Origin: Fagopyrum homotropicum
Lineage: Eukaryota > Streptophyta > Magnoliopsida > Caryophyllales > Polygonaceae
DNA length: 64,000 bases
Assembly (NCBI GenBank): GCA_033239125.1
Contig: BSWB01000002.1
Location: forward strand, 155,358,409-155,422,408
Reading direction: 5' to 3'
Shown here piece after piece: positions 34,122 through 47,079 of this stretch. Both the position numbers and the translations under genes were made by a program. Position 1 is the stretch's first letter, and each line of letters starts with the position of its first letter. The notes under the pieces are model-generated. The model did not search any database. It worked only from the letters and a program-made list of their open reading frames with translations, and was not told where the DNA came from.

Positions 34122-35575
34122 GATATCTACTAATTTATGATTAATTTTTAATTTAAGATTAATTTTTAATTCTAAAAACATTTAAAGTGAAGGGTAAAAA
34201 GGGAATTTGAGCAAAAGTTTATGAATAAAAACCTATAAACTATCCATTCACGGTTATTTATGGTTACACAAAATAATAGCCGAGTCTGCAACCGTCATTT
34301 TCATGCCGCCGAGTCTGTCGGAGCTGAGAAGCCCTAGCTTCTGTCATTTGCCCGCGACCGAGTTTGTCTTGCACTAGTAGCCGTTGGAACCGGGGTTTTT
34401 TAGGTTTGGTTGTTGGTGATGCTGAGTGGGTGGAGGTGATCGTGGAAGTTTTACCGAAATACAACGACCTCCCTGAAGTATTACGGTTCGGATGTAGTGT
34501 AATCGGGTTATTGAATCACAAGGATTGTGTCATAATTGGATAACATTAATAGTTAATTATTTAAAACATAAAAGAAAGCAATAAATAAGCAATGATGAAA
34601 AGTAAAACAATGATGAAATGTATATCAATGGGAGGTAAGTTAATCTATGGAAACAAGAATTCTCACTATAATGATTCAATACATTGATGCATATATATAT
34701 TTCACGAACATTAAGCATTTAGAAATCCGGAAAAGACCAAAAAAAACATTCGCTTGTGGCTCTTCAGCTTAAAAAGGTTCAAATACCGGAACTTTCTACG
34801 ACGATTAGGAATCCTCGAAGTTTTGATAAACTAGTAATCTCAAAACCAAATTCTTTTCAATAAATCCAATAAAACAAACTTCGTTTTTGTCCCTTCACAT
34901 GCTTTTTCTAAATCAATAAAAAAAATACCAACCCTTCCGGAGGGTTTTAAAAGGTGGAGTGAAACACTTTGAAAAGAAACAATTTCAAAACCTCAATTCA
35001 TAAAGATATATGCATGCAACATACTAAAACATTATAGAGATCATTCAATCCTTAGATCAGGAAGGAAGTTTAGCCAATCATGATCAAATATAAACCAAAG
35101 ATGGTATATTAAATCAAGAAGGACGGAACTTACAAGAGTTTGGTTCCTTCAGAGCAACCTTCAAGCAAAACTTATAATATACGACAACTAGAATAAGGAG
35201 GGGGAAAAAACTATTATATTGAGGAGGAATCAACGTATCTAACCTTATAGATGAGGGTGTTTATATATGGGACCATCATATTGATCTTCTCTTCTGCTTG
35301 ACCTCAGGGAGGATGCAAAACTTGGCACTTTCGATGCCTTAAATGCCTGAAACACATAATAGACAAGGTATATATCGAAATACAGAAAATAGATGGTTTC
35401 CGTGGAAAAAGGCATATATGGGATGGAATTGAGGGTAGAATATGTATGAAAACATGGTATAAAAAGTGTTACTTTTGACACTCATCAGGAGGATAGTGAT
35501 ATTTTGGAGGCTCATGACGTGTCTTATTTCCGCACGCTTTTTTGCTTTCAGGATGCTCATCTTCTGGCTTTGTGT
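34122..35575. other. Intergenic DNA with unassigned gene-like fragments
   Basis: Bases 34,264-34,480 are GC-richer and exon-like on either strand but not recognised. On the - strand, 35,575-35,470 reads EDEHPESKKACGNKTRHEPP and ends near a possible donor. After a likely acceptor at ~35,347, 35,345-35,245 reads KASKVPSFASS to DGPIYKHPHL and a stop. These could be the last two exons of a gene whose 5' part is missing, directly beside the LINE insertion. Confidence 0.35.
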
Positions 35576-35579
35576 CATC

Positions 35580-38500
35580 TTGATACTTAAAAATTCTCGT
35601 CCATTGATAATACTTTGTGATCGGGTCTTGAGTTACCTGTTGTGATGAAGGAGGTTTGGCAAGCCATTCACAATATGAGCCCGTTTAAGGCTCATGGTGT
35701 TGATTGTTTTCTACTAGTGTTTTTTCAAAATTTTTGGCATTTGGTTGGGGGATCTGTCCTTGTGGAGGTTGTTAGTTTTTTTGCAACATAGACACTACCA
35801 ATCGGTACGAATGACACTTTGCTTTCTAGTATAGCTAAGGTCGGCACGCCGGAGGTAATCACCCAATTCAGGCCCATTGCTCTTTGTAATGTCGTCTATA
35901 AGGTTATTTCGAAAGTGATGATGCATCGTATACAGGGTGTTATGATGAGGATAGTTGGACCTACTCAGGGTGGCTTTTTTCCAAGACACTTTATCAAGGA
36001 ATATATTTTTCTTATGAAAGAGGTAGTCCATTATATGTGTCGTAAGCATTTTGGGAGGATGTTGATGCTTCTTAAGTTGGATTTGTAGAAGGCGTATGAT
36101 CGCCTTTGGGACTTTTTTAAGGACACGGTCATTCGGGAAAGGTTTCCTTTTGATTGGGTTAGAATGATTAAGGAATGTATCTCAACACCGAGGACTCAAT
36201 TGCTTTGGAATATATTCCAAAGCAATTGAGTCCTCGGTGTTGAGAATATTAACTCGGTGACATTTACCGGGGTGCGAATTGTCGGACCTCGCTCCCGTTA
36301 ACCACGCTTCCTTAACCGGGTTTCCATGTACAAAATAACCAGGGTCTAGGGGAGGTATTTGTACTAGTGATAGGGAGCTTACTGATTGGTTTCTTCCTGA
36401 GCGTGGAATCCGACAAGAGGACCCTATTTCTCCTTATTTGTTTGTTCTTTGTGTGGAGCAGCTCAATCATCTTATTCTTGAGTATGTGGAACAAGGAAAA
36501 TGAAAGCCGATTTATTTGTCACGTGGGGGCGGTTTTGTCTCATATGTTTTTTGTAGACGATATTATTCTTTTTGCTTAAGCATCCCTGACTCTAATGAGA
36601 GTGATCATGGGATGTATTGATCTATTATGCAAGGCTTCAAGTCTTAAAGTAAGCATTGTGAAGTCAAAGATCTTTGTATCACCTAATGTCTATCGGGATC
36701 TCTTCAATGATTTTGCTAATTTATATGCGGTTGAGGTTATCGGGTATCGTGGGAACTATCTCGGGGTGCCTATTTTTCACGGACATATTACAAAGGAGAC
36801 CTTTGCCCCGCTTCTTGTAGGATGACTGCTAAGTTGAATGGTTGGAGAAGTCAGTTTTTGGGATTTCCTGGACGGATTACTTTAGCAAAATCGGTTATTT
36901 CCTCTCTTTTAGTCTATTATATGGTTGTTGTGGCGATCCCCAAGGGAGTGTGTTCTCAGCTCGATCATGTTATTCGTAACTTTATTTGGGGAGATACGAT
37001 TGATCAAAGGCGGATGCACACTATTCCTTGGAGTGAGTTTTGCATGCCTAAGGCTTGTTGTGGGCTTGGCTTACGGAAAAATGGAGCATGTCAATCAAGC
37101 CTTATTAGAGAAGTTGGGTTGGCGGTTTCTGAAGGATGATAATAGATTGTCGACTAGGGTTCTTCACAACAAGCACATTCCTTCGGATGGTTGTAGGCCT
37201 TCTACACCGTCTACTTGTTGGTCCGGTATTTTATTCACTCAACAAGGTGTGTTATCCAAGGGTTTGACTTGGGTGTTGGGAAATGGGTGTGACATCAGAT
37301 TCTTGGAGGACAAGTGGTTATTAGAGGATCCTCTAGCCGATCGGTATCCACATGTGTATGCTTCTATTACCTATGATGTCTCGGTGAGGAGCTTCTAGAC
37401 TCCCAGTGATGAATGGTGCTTGAACGCTTTAGGTGATGTTTTTCCGGTTCCTTTTTTGTTGCGGCTCGTTATGTTCCATCCTTCTATTGGTGTGTTTGAT
37501 GTTTCAAGCCTAGATTCTCTCACAACCATTAGAGATGAGATATTTTGGGCTCCATCAATGGATGGTGATTATTCAGTGTCCTCGGCATATGCTTTGTTGT
37601 CTTAGACGACAACCAATGCTTTAGGTAAAGGTAAGTTGTTTCATGTGTTGTTGCATGTATGCAGAGGGCGATATATTTTTACCGGAAGTTGCTTGTTGGA
37701 GGTGTTTTATGCATGGAGGAACGACACCACCGTCATATCTCTCCCAATAATGCATGTTCATGTTGTTTGAGTGATGTTGAATCTTTGTCTCATTGATTTC
37801 AGGATAGCTTAGAGGTTCGAAGAATGTGGTAAGGTTTACATGCTCATATGTTTATCGATGATTTTTATGATCTCCCCTTTGCTTCTTGGCTTCGGGGTAA
37901 TGATCTCTCTACTCGTTGTTTTAATACTAACTTGAAGTAGAGTGCGGATTTTGTAGTTGGACTCAAGTGGACATGGACATGGCGCAACATAAGAATTTAC
38001 CGCGATAGGTTTATAGGGATAACTACAACAATTGTGTTCAAGGCCAGACTCGTGACTATGTTTTAGCTTGGGAGAGAAAGCATGGTGTACGGCCAGCCGA
38101 ACGCCGGATTGCTCAAGTTGCTTGGGAATCACCTGCGATGGGCTATGTGAAGATTATACCGATGGAGTGCGTCGTTGATGATGAAAATGCTTCTTTTGCT
38201 GGTTTTATTAGTAATTGTGAGGGGGTTTGGTTAATGGGTTTTCGAGTTAATCGTGGCCTTTGTAGTGTCCTCATGCCTGAGTTATGAGGAGTTTTGCATG
38301 GGCTAAGATTACGTTGGGAGAATGGTTTTTGGAAGGTCAATTTGGAAACAAATTCCCAACTATTTATCACTCTTCTGAATCGTACACTCCTCTCTCACCA
38401 CCCCCTCTCTAGTCTGGCATGTAGATGCCAATACTTTTTGCGTAGGATTAGGATTACCCAGCTTCATCACGCCACCCGCAAGGCAAATAAATGTGCAAAT

Positions 38501-38690
38501 TATCTAGCTAATATTATTTTTTTACTTATTCTTTGGGTCTGCGTGTATTGATTGAATCCCTAGGGTAGAATGAACTTGTTATTTGATGATGTAAGGGGTC
38601 GGACTATCCTTCGTGTACCGACTACTTATCCCTTTTTTAATCGATAATAAGCGCGACTAGATGCGCCGAATACCACTAACTCTCCTTCCT
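35580..38690 (+). mobile_element. Long but broken L1 LINE (RT, zinc-binding and RNase H)
   Basis: In shifting + strand frames it gives the reverse transcriptase start (EVWQAIHNMSPFKAHGVD near 35,650), FRPIALCNVVYKVISKV (~35,860) and KAYDRLW after a stop at ~36,087. The catalytic box FVDDIILFA follows near 36,551, then the thumb (NYLGVPIFHG ~36,757; LNGWRSQFLGFPGRITLAKS ~36,832; FIWGD ~36,981), a W-rich linker (37,080-37,600), remnants of the zinc-binding region, and an RNase H tail (LETNSQLF ~38,341; ATRKANKCANYLAN ~38,470). The 5' end lacks the endonuclease. At least five breaks make it inactive. The 3' end lies near 38,690 at a short A run; no target duplication was found. Confidence 0.85.
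36180..36245. repeat. Perfect 66-bp palindrome inside the LINE
   Basis: Two 33-base arms are exact complements with no spacer, centred between 36,212 and 36,213 (GGAATA|TATTCC). The arm reads outward through CAATTGAGTCCTCGGTGTTG. It interrupts the reverse transcriptase frame between the PRTQLLW text and the next block, so half of it is probably a local inverted duplication or an assembly fault. Confidence 0.9.
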
Positions 38691-40030
38691 AACAAAAATT
38701 TTTTTAGACCTTTGACCAATCCTTTCTTGTGAACAAATAACCGTTTTTATTCAAACATAACTCCATACTTCTATTTATGGCTAATGCAATCTCTAAGATG
38801 ATCTGGTATGTTCCTAAGAACATCTTAACCATGAAACTTTTGATGAAAAAAGGATTTCCTTCATAAGAAGGCTTAAAGAATTGATGATATTGCTGCCAAA
38901 CATGAAATCTCTTTGAATATGATGCCTAGAAAGCCCGATTTCTTAGATGTCAAGATCATGGAATCTGACAATCTTCTTAACTCAAGCTTATCTTGAGACT
39001 CTTTATTCGAGCTCTCAAAATCAATAACGAGTAACTACATTCTACTCATGTGCACTTGTTTAGTCGTAATTTATGAAAAGGTGTTAGAGATTCAGATACT
39101 CAACTAGTTGAACCCGTTCATTTCAAACAATCCGTGAATTGTTTGTAAACAATCGTTTTGCGTTATGAACAAGTCTTCTAAAAGACATTCGTGAAAAGGA
39201 GTTATTGTGCTCCGTACAAGTCTCCACATGCTTTCCGAGAAAAAAAAGAAAGGAAATTATCTAATTCTTGACTGAACAACTTTCTTTTAGATGATGACGT
39301 TGCTCAAGTGGGGTGTGATCGATTATTTCGGATGAGACTGGAGTGATGTTCCCCTATTTAATCATATTGATTACGGTTGTGTTTGAGGTCTCCGGAAATT
39401 CCTCATGCGGGTAGGGGACGCCATGTGATCTACACTTTTTCCAGTGGTGTCTTTTCCCTTGTTGCGAATGCTTGTTGTCTTGTTCTCCAGTGGAGAGACG
39501 TTGCGGTAGTTCGTCTCCCCTATTTTCTCTCAATGATTTTGTCATCTTCAATATTTCAACATCTGCTCCGTCTTTTTACATGCTTTTGACCCTTTTGTAT
39601 TTTTTACATTGTTATTTCGTTGTGTCGTTATCGCTTGCGGGTTCCGTGATGACTTTTCCATTTGTCGATTTTTGACCTCTTAATACGTCAAGTGTATATG
39701 GTAGTCGACTCCTTTCCCTTTGACAAAAAATATTATCAAAACAAAAAAAAAATCAGCCCAGAGATGACCGCCGCTACATGTGTCGTTTTCATAGGAAAGT
39801 ATAGGGTGTCATTCTATGTATTGAACAATAACACTTGGACAAATCTATTATAAAATTGAATTACATAGTCTACACTCTTTGTGGCATCACGGCTAAAAAC
39901 TGACCCTCTGATGGGTAATCAAGTACTCATTGTCGTACAAGTTAATGATAAACCAATCAAACAAACAAAACTAGCATCAAATGTAGCTATACATTGAACA
40001 CAAACTCTTTCAAGAAATGTGTATACATGT
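38691..40030. other. Intergenic DNA, no gene identified
   Basis: Bases 39,290-39,720 are GC-richer, CT-biased and end near an A run (39,744), the look of an old retroposed fragment, but no domain is readable. Bases 38,760-39,250 show no recognised coding content. Confidence 0.4.
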
Positions 40031-40168
40031 GAACAATGTTACATCAAGGGGAACCATTCCCCATTGTGCTTCCGTTGCCACTGCTCTGCCAAGTAGCTGC
40101 AGATCGAGATCCCGCTCCTAAGCAAAACCGATAATACATTCCCGTTCCCCTTTGTTAAGTTAACCAAC

Positions 40169-43100
40169 TCAGGTCCAGTTTTTCCGCGACCTGAAACGGA
40201 AAACAATAAGATTAGAACATATATACTACTTTCTAACATCACAATCTCACTCTAAATCAAAATTTTCAGACTGACCCTTACTTTAACTTTTCTCCAAAAG
40301 TGTTTATATTACTTTTGATAGAGTTCTAGACTATTTTTCAAAACAGCTCACAAGTCATATGTCTTTAAAAGAGCATAGATTGTGTCTATACTTCCGATTC
40401 TTCTGCCGTGACCGCCAAAAGCAAGCGAGCACTCCGAACCCAATGCTAGCAAGTGCAATTGCTAATGCAGCACCAATGGGAACTACAAATGCATTTGAGG
40501 CTGTGGAATCTTCTAGAAGAGTGTGTACAGCCTTGGCATTGGTCAGGATGTCTTTGTCTTTGTACACCGAGACCAGCATCTTACCATAATAAGTAACCAG
40601 GAACTCGAACACCTGATCTTGATCCCATTGGTTATTGTCATTACTTGTAGAAAGGTGACATTTAGGGCAGAGCTGTTTTGAAGGCCAGAGCATTTTAGGG
40701 AATTTGGGATCTTCTGTTTGCGAGGAAGCTTCCTCTTTCTTGAGACGCTCGTTGACTTTATTATGGGTACTCCATAGCCAGAGGGCTAAGTCTCGAGTCT
40801 TGTTGAAAGGAGTGTTGACACTGAAAATTAAAATTCAGGAATATTAGGGCTTGTTTAGATACATAATTCAAGTTTCATACTACAAGTATTCATGACCTAT
40901 ACAATACATTTGATCAAAATAGTAGTTTGGATACCTTGCATGATAGTGTAGCATGGATAAGCACCGGTTGCAAGCAAGTACATGTATAATTTATCACATA
41001 ATCTACATGGTTTACTTTTATAATACAAAGCCACATTATAATGCAAGACATTCAAACTGAACCTTACGTGAACAAGAAAAGGGTCAAAATGCCAAAGGTT
41101 TGAAAATCAGAGGGTAAATATTATAAGAAATTCACCTTGAACACATAGTGTAGAAGTGTGTACGACATTCTTCACAGAGGAAAAAGTTGTGAATGAAATC
41201 ACACATTGTCGTGAATGCCACCTGGCTCTCCTCGTCTTCAACTCTCACAGATAAAGAATGCATCAGGGTCCATAAGCCACAACTGCATAAAATCAAGCCA
41301 ACCTCTGTTATATGGAAGTTGCTAATGTCTAAATAGTCTTGCATTACTCTGTACCTCCCCTTCTGTATTCAGCAAAAGCCACCGTCCACAACATTTTTCA
41401 ATGCATGACAATAAAATAAAGAAATGTGATAAACTACTCTGATGATAAGACTTTAAACGTTACTTTCAAAAAAAATTGTAGAACTTGGACAGTGGTATGA
41501 TAAAGTCTAGTTTCAGTTATAAAATAGTGCAATATTTGCTATATTACAATTATCTTCAGAACCCATTATTTAACCAAATTGTGTTTCTAAGAAATAGTTC
41601 ACCATATACTATTTTTACAATCTGTAGCAAAAATTGACTTGAAAACATGATTTGGTTAAATAAGTTGTCTTTCATTGGCATTATACACATTTTGAAATGA
41701 GATTAAAAATTATTTCAGCCATAAGTTACAAACAGATTGTAATAGTAGATTACCTGAAGCCCCTTGTATCATGCCTACTTCCCCGGCAAAAGATCTGCAA
41801 ATGACCATTGTGAGGAGATTAGACCACTACATAGCGAACATAAGGGTTCACAATAAAATGAAGTCGGCATTAAGGCAGTTAAAAATAGATTTAAACTCAA
41901 TAGAATATGCTATGATATTCTGTATGAAATTTTACACAACAAAATGACTTGTCGTAAAGCGGCAACCTCTGAACAAACTGTAAAGTACCCACCCAATATC
42001 CACGAGGAACTTCTTTTCCACAGATTTGAAAATCAGCCAATGCAGCTTTTCCACCATCAGTAAGCTCTTGCTGTTTTCCGTCTACCCACATCTTTGATGG
42101 ATACAAGTCATCAAAGTTCATTAAAATTTCTGCGCTTCCCTTTCGACACCTAATAATAAAAGGTAGAATAAATAATATGGTTACCTCTTTTTAGCAAACA
42201 TATACAAAGTAAAAGGTTGTACCTCTTAGAGGGGTGATGAGCAACTATAAGTTGAAGAAATTTTATAAGCGAAGCCTTGGTCCCTGCTTTTATCATCTGC
42301 CACACACAAACTACATCAACAGAAAACCCATGGTGAAATAGTGAACTTAATAATGATAAAAGCACATTAGTACCTTATGTTGCAAAATTATTTCAAATGC
42401 ATTAGCAGTGGCCTCCTCAACATCAAAAACAGCTCGGGCAATCTTGTGGTACAAGTTGCAGTTGATTAGGTAAGTCGATATTATGAGTCGAGCAAACAAC
42501 AAAAAAACCTTATTGTCGGTAGCAAACCTGTTCAGGATCTGAAGAATTCAACTGCCCGTGCTCATTTTCATACTTCTCGTCATCCAAGCTAAATGTGCTG
42601 ACATCAATAATGTGCAAGTAATTTAACAAAAACATCTCACATTCTTCACGACAATCATTCCAAAATGCAAGATGTATCATCTCTACCTGGGAAACATCTA
42701 CGTCACCAACTTAACACATCTTGTTTCAAGGCATCGATTTACAAATTGGAAAAAACATATAAACATGCTTTATAATGGAAATAAAGGAGCAAATACTCCC
42801 AACCTGCCTTCACTCTATGATTTTCCATCACTCTCCAGAAGGATTCCAGTACAATTGTACACATATACTGATATACAGTTTTCAAATATATCAAGCTTCC
42901 TTATAAACATTATCAGAAGGGATAGACTGAAGATTATAGAAAAACATCCTCCACAAAAGTTCAACAGAGAGAAAAAAAAACAAACAAACAAAAAAAACTA
43001 GTATTACCCCTACCTACCCAGTCATCCAAACTCCAGCAGAGTAAGTGACGCTCTTTTAAAATCCCAAGAGCTCAAGGCTATCATAGAGCTGCTATTTATA

Positions 43101-46100
43101 ATGCTTCATCAAATAAAAAATTCCAATGTCGAGTTATTCCTTCAAAAACCCTGCCAATCTATCCATCTAAATGCAGCCGATTCTATTATCAAGGTTAAAG
43201 TATTGAGCTAGCTACTGAACTCATCAAAGATCTTCACCAGCCAATTGCAACACAGGTTATCTTTTAAATAACATTGTACTGCAGTGATGCACCATATAAT
43301 TCTTAATTTTGAGCAGTCAAGTAAATCCATTTCATGAAAGCATGTGATGCCCAAGTAAATGTAAGGCATAAAATGTCTGAATATTTTAGAATGCCTTCTC
43401 ATTCCTTAGAATCTCTTGAGGTAAGATAAAAGGAAATAACACGCGATAAATTATCAGATAAGTCAAATCCAGGCATCCAGCCCTCTGTAAAAATGTATAA
43501 CCAAAAAGACATCATTCAAGTTTCTTTTCCCCGTCCTTGTTTCACTCTAACCTACTAAGCTGCCAGAGGTGACGTTATCTTGTTCACCCAAAAAGAAAAT
43601 GTGTGCCTTTGCCTTACATCATAACTTTAAATCAAGGATTCATAGATACTCAACTAATTCTTAGGTATTCACATTCTGAAGTCTAAACCCATGCCCTTGG
43701 TTAATCAGAAGCCGGATCTGTTTTTCTGGTTGATTGTCTGTAACATGTGAAAGACAAGAAACACTGAACAAGCACCATCACTCTCCTCCAGCCACTTTAT
43801 TAATCACATTACTTTCTTCATGATATGACTAAGAACCCTAGGCTTCATAATGCCACCAACGAGAAGGGACCCCCTGAGGCCCTAAATAATAAGATGCAAT
43901 AATTGACTTATGAGGTGCTACCTGCCCATTTGATTGTTGATCCATTTAAGCAATAGTTCAGCGGTACGCCCCTTGTCAACAGCAATTATTTCACTTTTAT
44001 CTTTGCTAGGGTCCCAACCTCCACCAACTGTGAACTTAGAAGGTTTTCCCCAAAGGAGCATGGGATAATAGGTCACTGAAAATTTATCGCAAAGTTTAGT
44101 GTTTATCTGTGCTGCCAAAAAAAGCAAAAAAGAAGAGAGAATAATTACAAAACAAACTCAAGAGGAGTATTTGGAATCAAAAATTGTGAGAAATATGCAT
44201 TGACTGTAAGATAATGGCACTTGAGGACAAACAATATATTAATAATTTTTTCTCCCATAGAAATTATGGCAATTGACTTGTATTATGATTTTCTGTGAAT
44301 ATATACCATTTCATTTCTACAGATTAAGTAAAGTTGAGTTGCTTACAAAGCAGGGAATTGAAGCGGCACTTTTCAGTAAATAGTAAATACATATCATCTC
44401 CTTTTTCCCTTCCAATATTAGCTAACCGGTCTCTTTCAATATCAGGGATGTTAAAAAAACAACTTTAACTTGCATCAGAAAGATCATTTCCTCTGGAAAG
44501 CTTACACTCAGTTTCCAAAAAATGCAGGCAGCTACACTCAGTTTCCATAGTTTTAAAAGAAAATAGCAAGCACTGGTGGCAAAATCTTGCCTAAGTCATC
44601 CTAGAATGAAAGTATCAAGAACTGTGTTGGTCACTTGGTCATTATATCCATCATCAGATAAAAAGACCGTAACTTTCTAATACCTACCGTGGTTTTCAGC
44701 TATCTATAATTACGTATTTTAGAGATTTCTTCAAAGCATACAGAATATTAACAGAGGTACAAGAAGGGAACTGATGAGTGGTAAAACAGTATATTCATCT
44801 TTAAGAAGTAAGAACAACAAAGGAAGTCCATATGATTGCTGACTCGAGCAATCTCAAACATTATCAAGCTTCATAGGATTAAATTAACAGAGCATACTAA
44901 GTCTGAACATCAAATATTTGACATTTCTTGTATCCTTCAACAACCATGAGAAAGAATTCCCGCACTCTTACAAGATCAAGGCAATTAAGAGGGTTATATA
45001 CATTTACAGTTCCTTTAGGCTGTTTAGCACTACGTTCTTATCCATTACAACGAAGCTCCTTCTTATAATGGATGAGAAGATCTTGCCAAAGAAAGCCTTA
45101 ATATTGAGCACTCAATCAAGTAAAAAACAAGGCCAGCTATATTTTCATATACCCCATCATATATGCAATGACTTTTCAGTAAAGATGCCTACAAACACAG
45201 AAAAAAGCCTCTAAACTTGGTATTAGTGATGGGACAGAAAAGCTACAATACCTTTAAAGCACAATCCACCCTTGTCATCAAAACGAGTCCTGGATGTATA
45301 GCATCGGGTCCATTGAATAGCCTCGCAACTTTTTCATATTGTGGCTGTATAAGAGTGCTCAAGGCATCATAAATTGCATATTATCAGAGAGAAATTTGCA
45401 ATTGTGTACTTCAAAAGTATCACTAAGATTACCTTATAATTTCTGCAAGCAGGACACCTATAAGACAAGAGTTCAAGGAATTGGTGGTTAAAGTCAAACA
45501 GAAAAACTGAATGTTTCACTTACCCTACAATCACACTCTAAATTCAATGACAGGATTAGAAGCCTTCAAGAACAAATTAGCTAGAGTGCGGTTAAGCATG
45601 TTCAAGAATACTCAACCCAATCAGGGATTAAAGTAAAGAAAGATGTAAAGACGGTTCTCTAGGTCAATTGGAGTGACAGTAACCAGATAATTGAATCCAC
45701 AAATATGATACAGCAACTGTCTAATCTAGTTTGCATGTCCAGGCTATCTATGCAAAGGCATCTTCATCTGTTTGGCTCTTGAATTTGTTTGTCAACTAAA
45801 GATTACAACAAACTTAGCTACTTTCTCTTCGGTTCACTAAATATTGTTGATCAGTATTTGGTCCAAGTTAATATATGCAAAGAAAAGATAAAACCATATG
45901 ATTATTACAGACATCAAAATTTCATGTTGATTGCGCATAAATACCTACTTTTCGCAATAAAATACGCAAACAATAAAAATTTCATTAACTCGTCCTCTCC
46001 CAAAACTAGGGCAAACTAAGCGCATGCAAAGCAAGATCTAAAAACTCAAAAACTTCTACAATTGGAATCATTGGATACCTCAGATAAGCCTAATAAACAC

Positions 46101-46378
46101 GAAAGCGCTACTTCCAGTAGATAGATCAAACTGCAAAACAGCAAGTACAAAGGATTTTGTGTAACTGACCAGTGAGCGAAGAATTCAACGATGGCGAATT
46201 TAGCAGGAGTGTCACGGAGAACGGACTCGAAAGTGGATATATTCAAATCGATGGCGGCATCAGGAGGATCAGCGGTGTCAGTGACTGCTCGGAGAATCGA
46301 GCGCGATCCGGACGACGCAAAGACTCCGATGGTGAGGCAAGAGAGTAGAACAAACACCACGACAAAGATCGAATTCAT
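40169..46378 (-). CDS. QSOX: Quiescin sulfhydryl oxidase (QSOX), 12 exons in the spliced form
   Basis: Exons: 46378-46170, 45457-45433, 45344-45252, 44106-43922, 42597-42528, 42442-42374, 42296-42223, 42149-41993, 41794-41754, 41282-41136, 40820-40392, 40190-40169. The sum is 1,521 nt, 506 residues. Order: signal peptide (1-~22); thioredoxin domain with the active-site motif WCPAC (C71, C74) and YYPMLLWG; helical spacer; Erv/ALR domain with CGLWTLMHSL (C309) and the redox pair C344-EE-C347 followed by RTHF; a third CxxC at C408-PK-C411; a membrane span near 467-491. It oxidises protein thiols to disulfides in the secretory pathway, passing electrons from the thioredoxin pair to the Erv pair, FAD and oxygen. 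If the last intron (40391-40191) is kept, the frame instead ends at 40,355 with 511 residues. Confidence 0.9.
42598..43921 (-). other. Large QSOX intron
   Basis: This 1.3-kb intron separates the thioredoxin part from the rest. The open frames inside it (for example 42,672-43,001 on the opposite strand) show no motif and are not considered genes. The intron at 44,107-45,251 (1.1 kb) is likewise empty of recognisable features. Confidence 0.6.
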
Positions 46379-47074
46379 GGAGAGACCGAGTAAGATGGAT
46401 AGATCCTTGCCGTGGTGAATCCCGGCTGAATATCCTGGCAGCGAGAGAGAGAGAGAATATCGTTCGGAATTTGATCGGAAGATGGCCGCCGTAAGAGAAT
46501 GGAAGCAGAATCTGGGATGCGGGGAACACTCTAAACAGGCGCGTCTATAAAATCAGCAAGTGATGAGCACGCGCGAAGCAATGAAATTTGCAAATGATAA
46601 TAGTATTTAATTTGGCGAATTTTCCTATTACGCAAAGTTGAATTTCCAGCCCGATTCGTTTAATTCTTTTGGAAGTAAATGGTTGGCGTGATCTCAAAGC
46701 ATTTTTATTTTTGTTATTTTGCATATATTGTGATTTTTTTCCCTTATTTTTGTAAACTGGTTGTATCTTATGATTTTTTTCCTCCTTCAACAATTTGTGG
46801 TTTGTATGATTGATATTTCATGCAATTAAATCTAGTTGTGTAAATGAATTTGTATAGTATATAAATTTATGTAATTAAATTTGTTGGTTTTTCCATTTTA
46901 TGTAGTCAGTATTTGTCGTTTCGTGTAAACGTATGAAGTTTACCTATTTGCGTGATTTTTACAATATACGTAGATTTGATAATTCTAGACTTCCCCAACC
47001 AAAAAAAAAAAATAATTCTAGACTTCTAGTGTAAATTATTTGATATTTACAGTTTTACACGAGTCTAATTAAAG
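46379..47074. other. QSOX upstream region and spacer
   Basis: Bases 46,379-46,560 are GC-richer and probably hold the QSOX leader and promoter. The rest up to the retrotransposon is AT-rich with no feature. Confidence 0.5.
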
Positions 47075-47079
47075 TTAAT

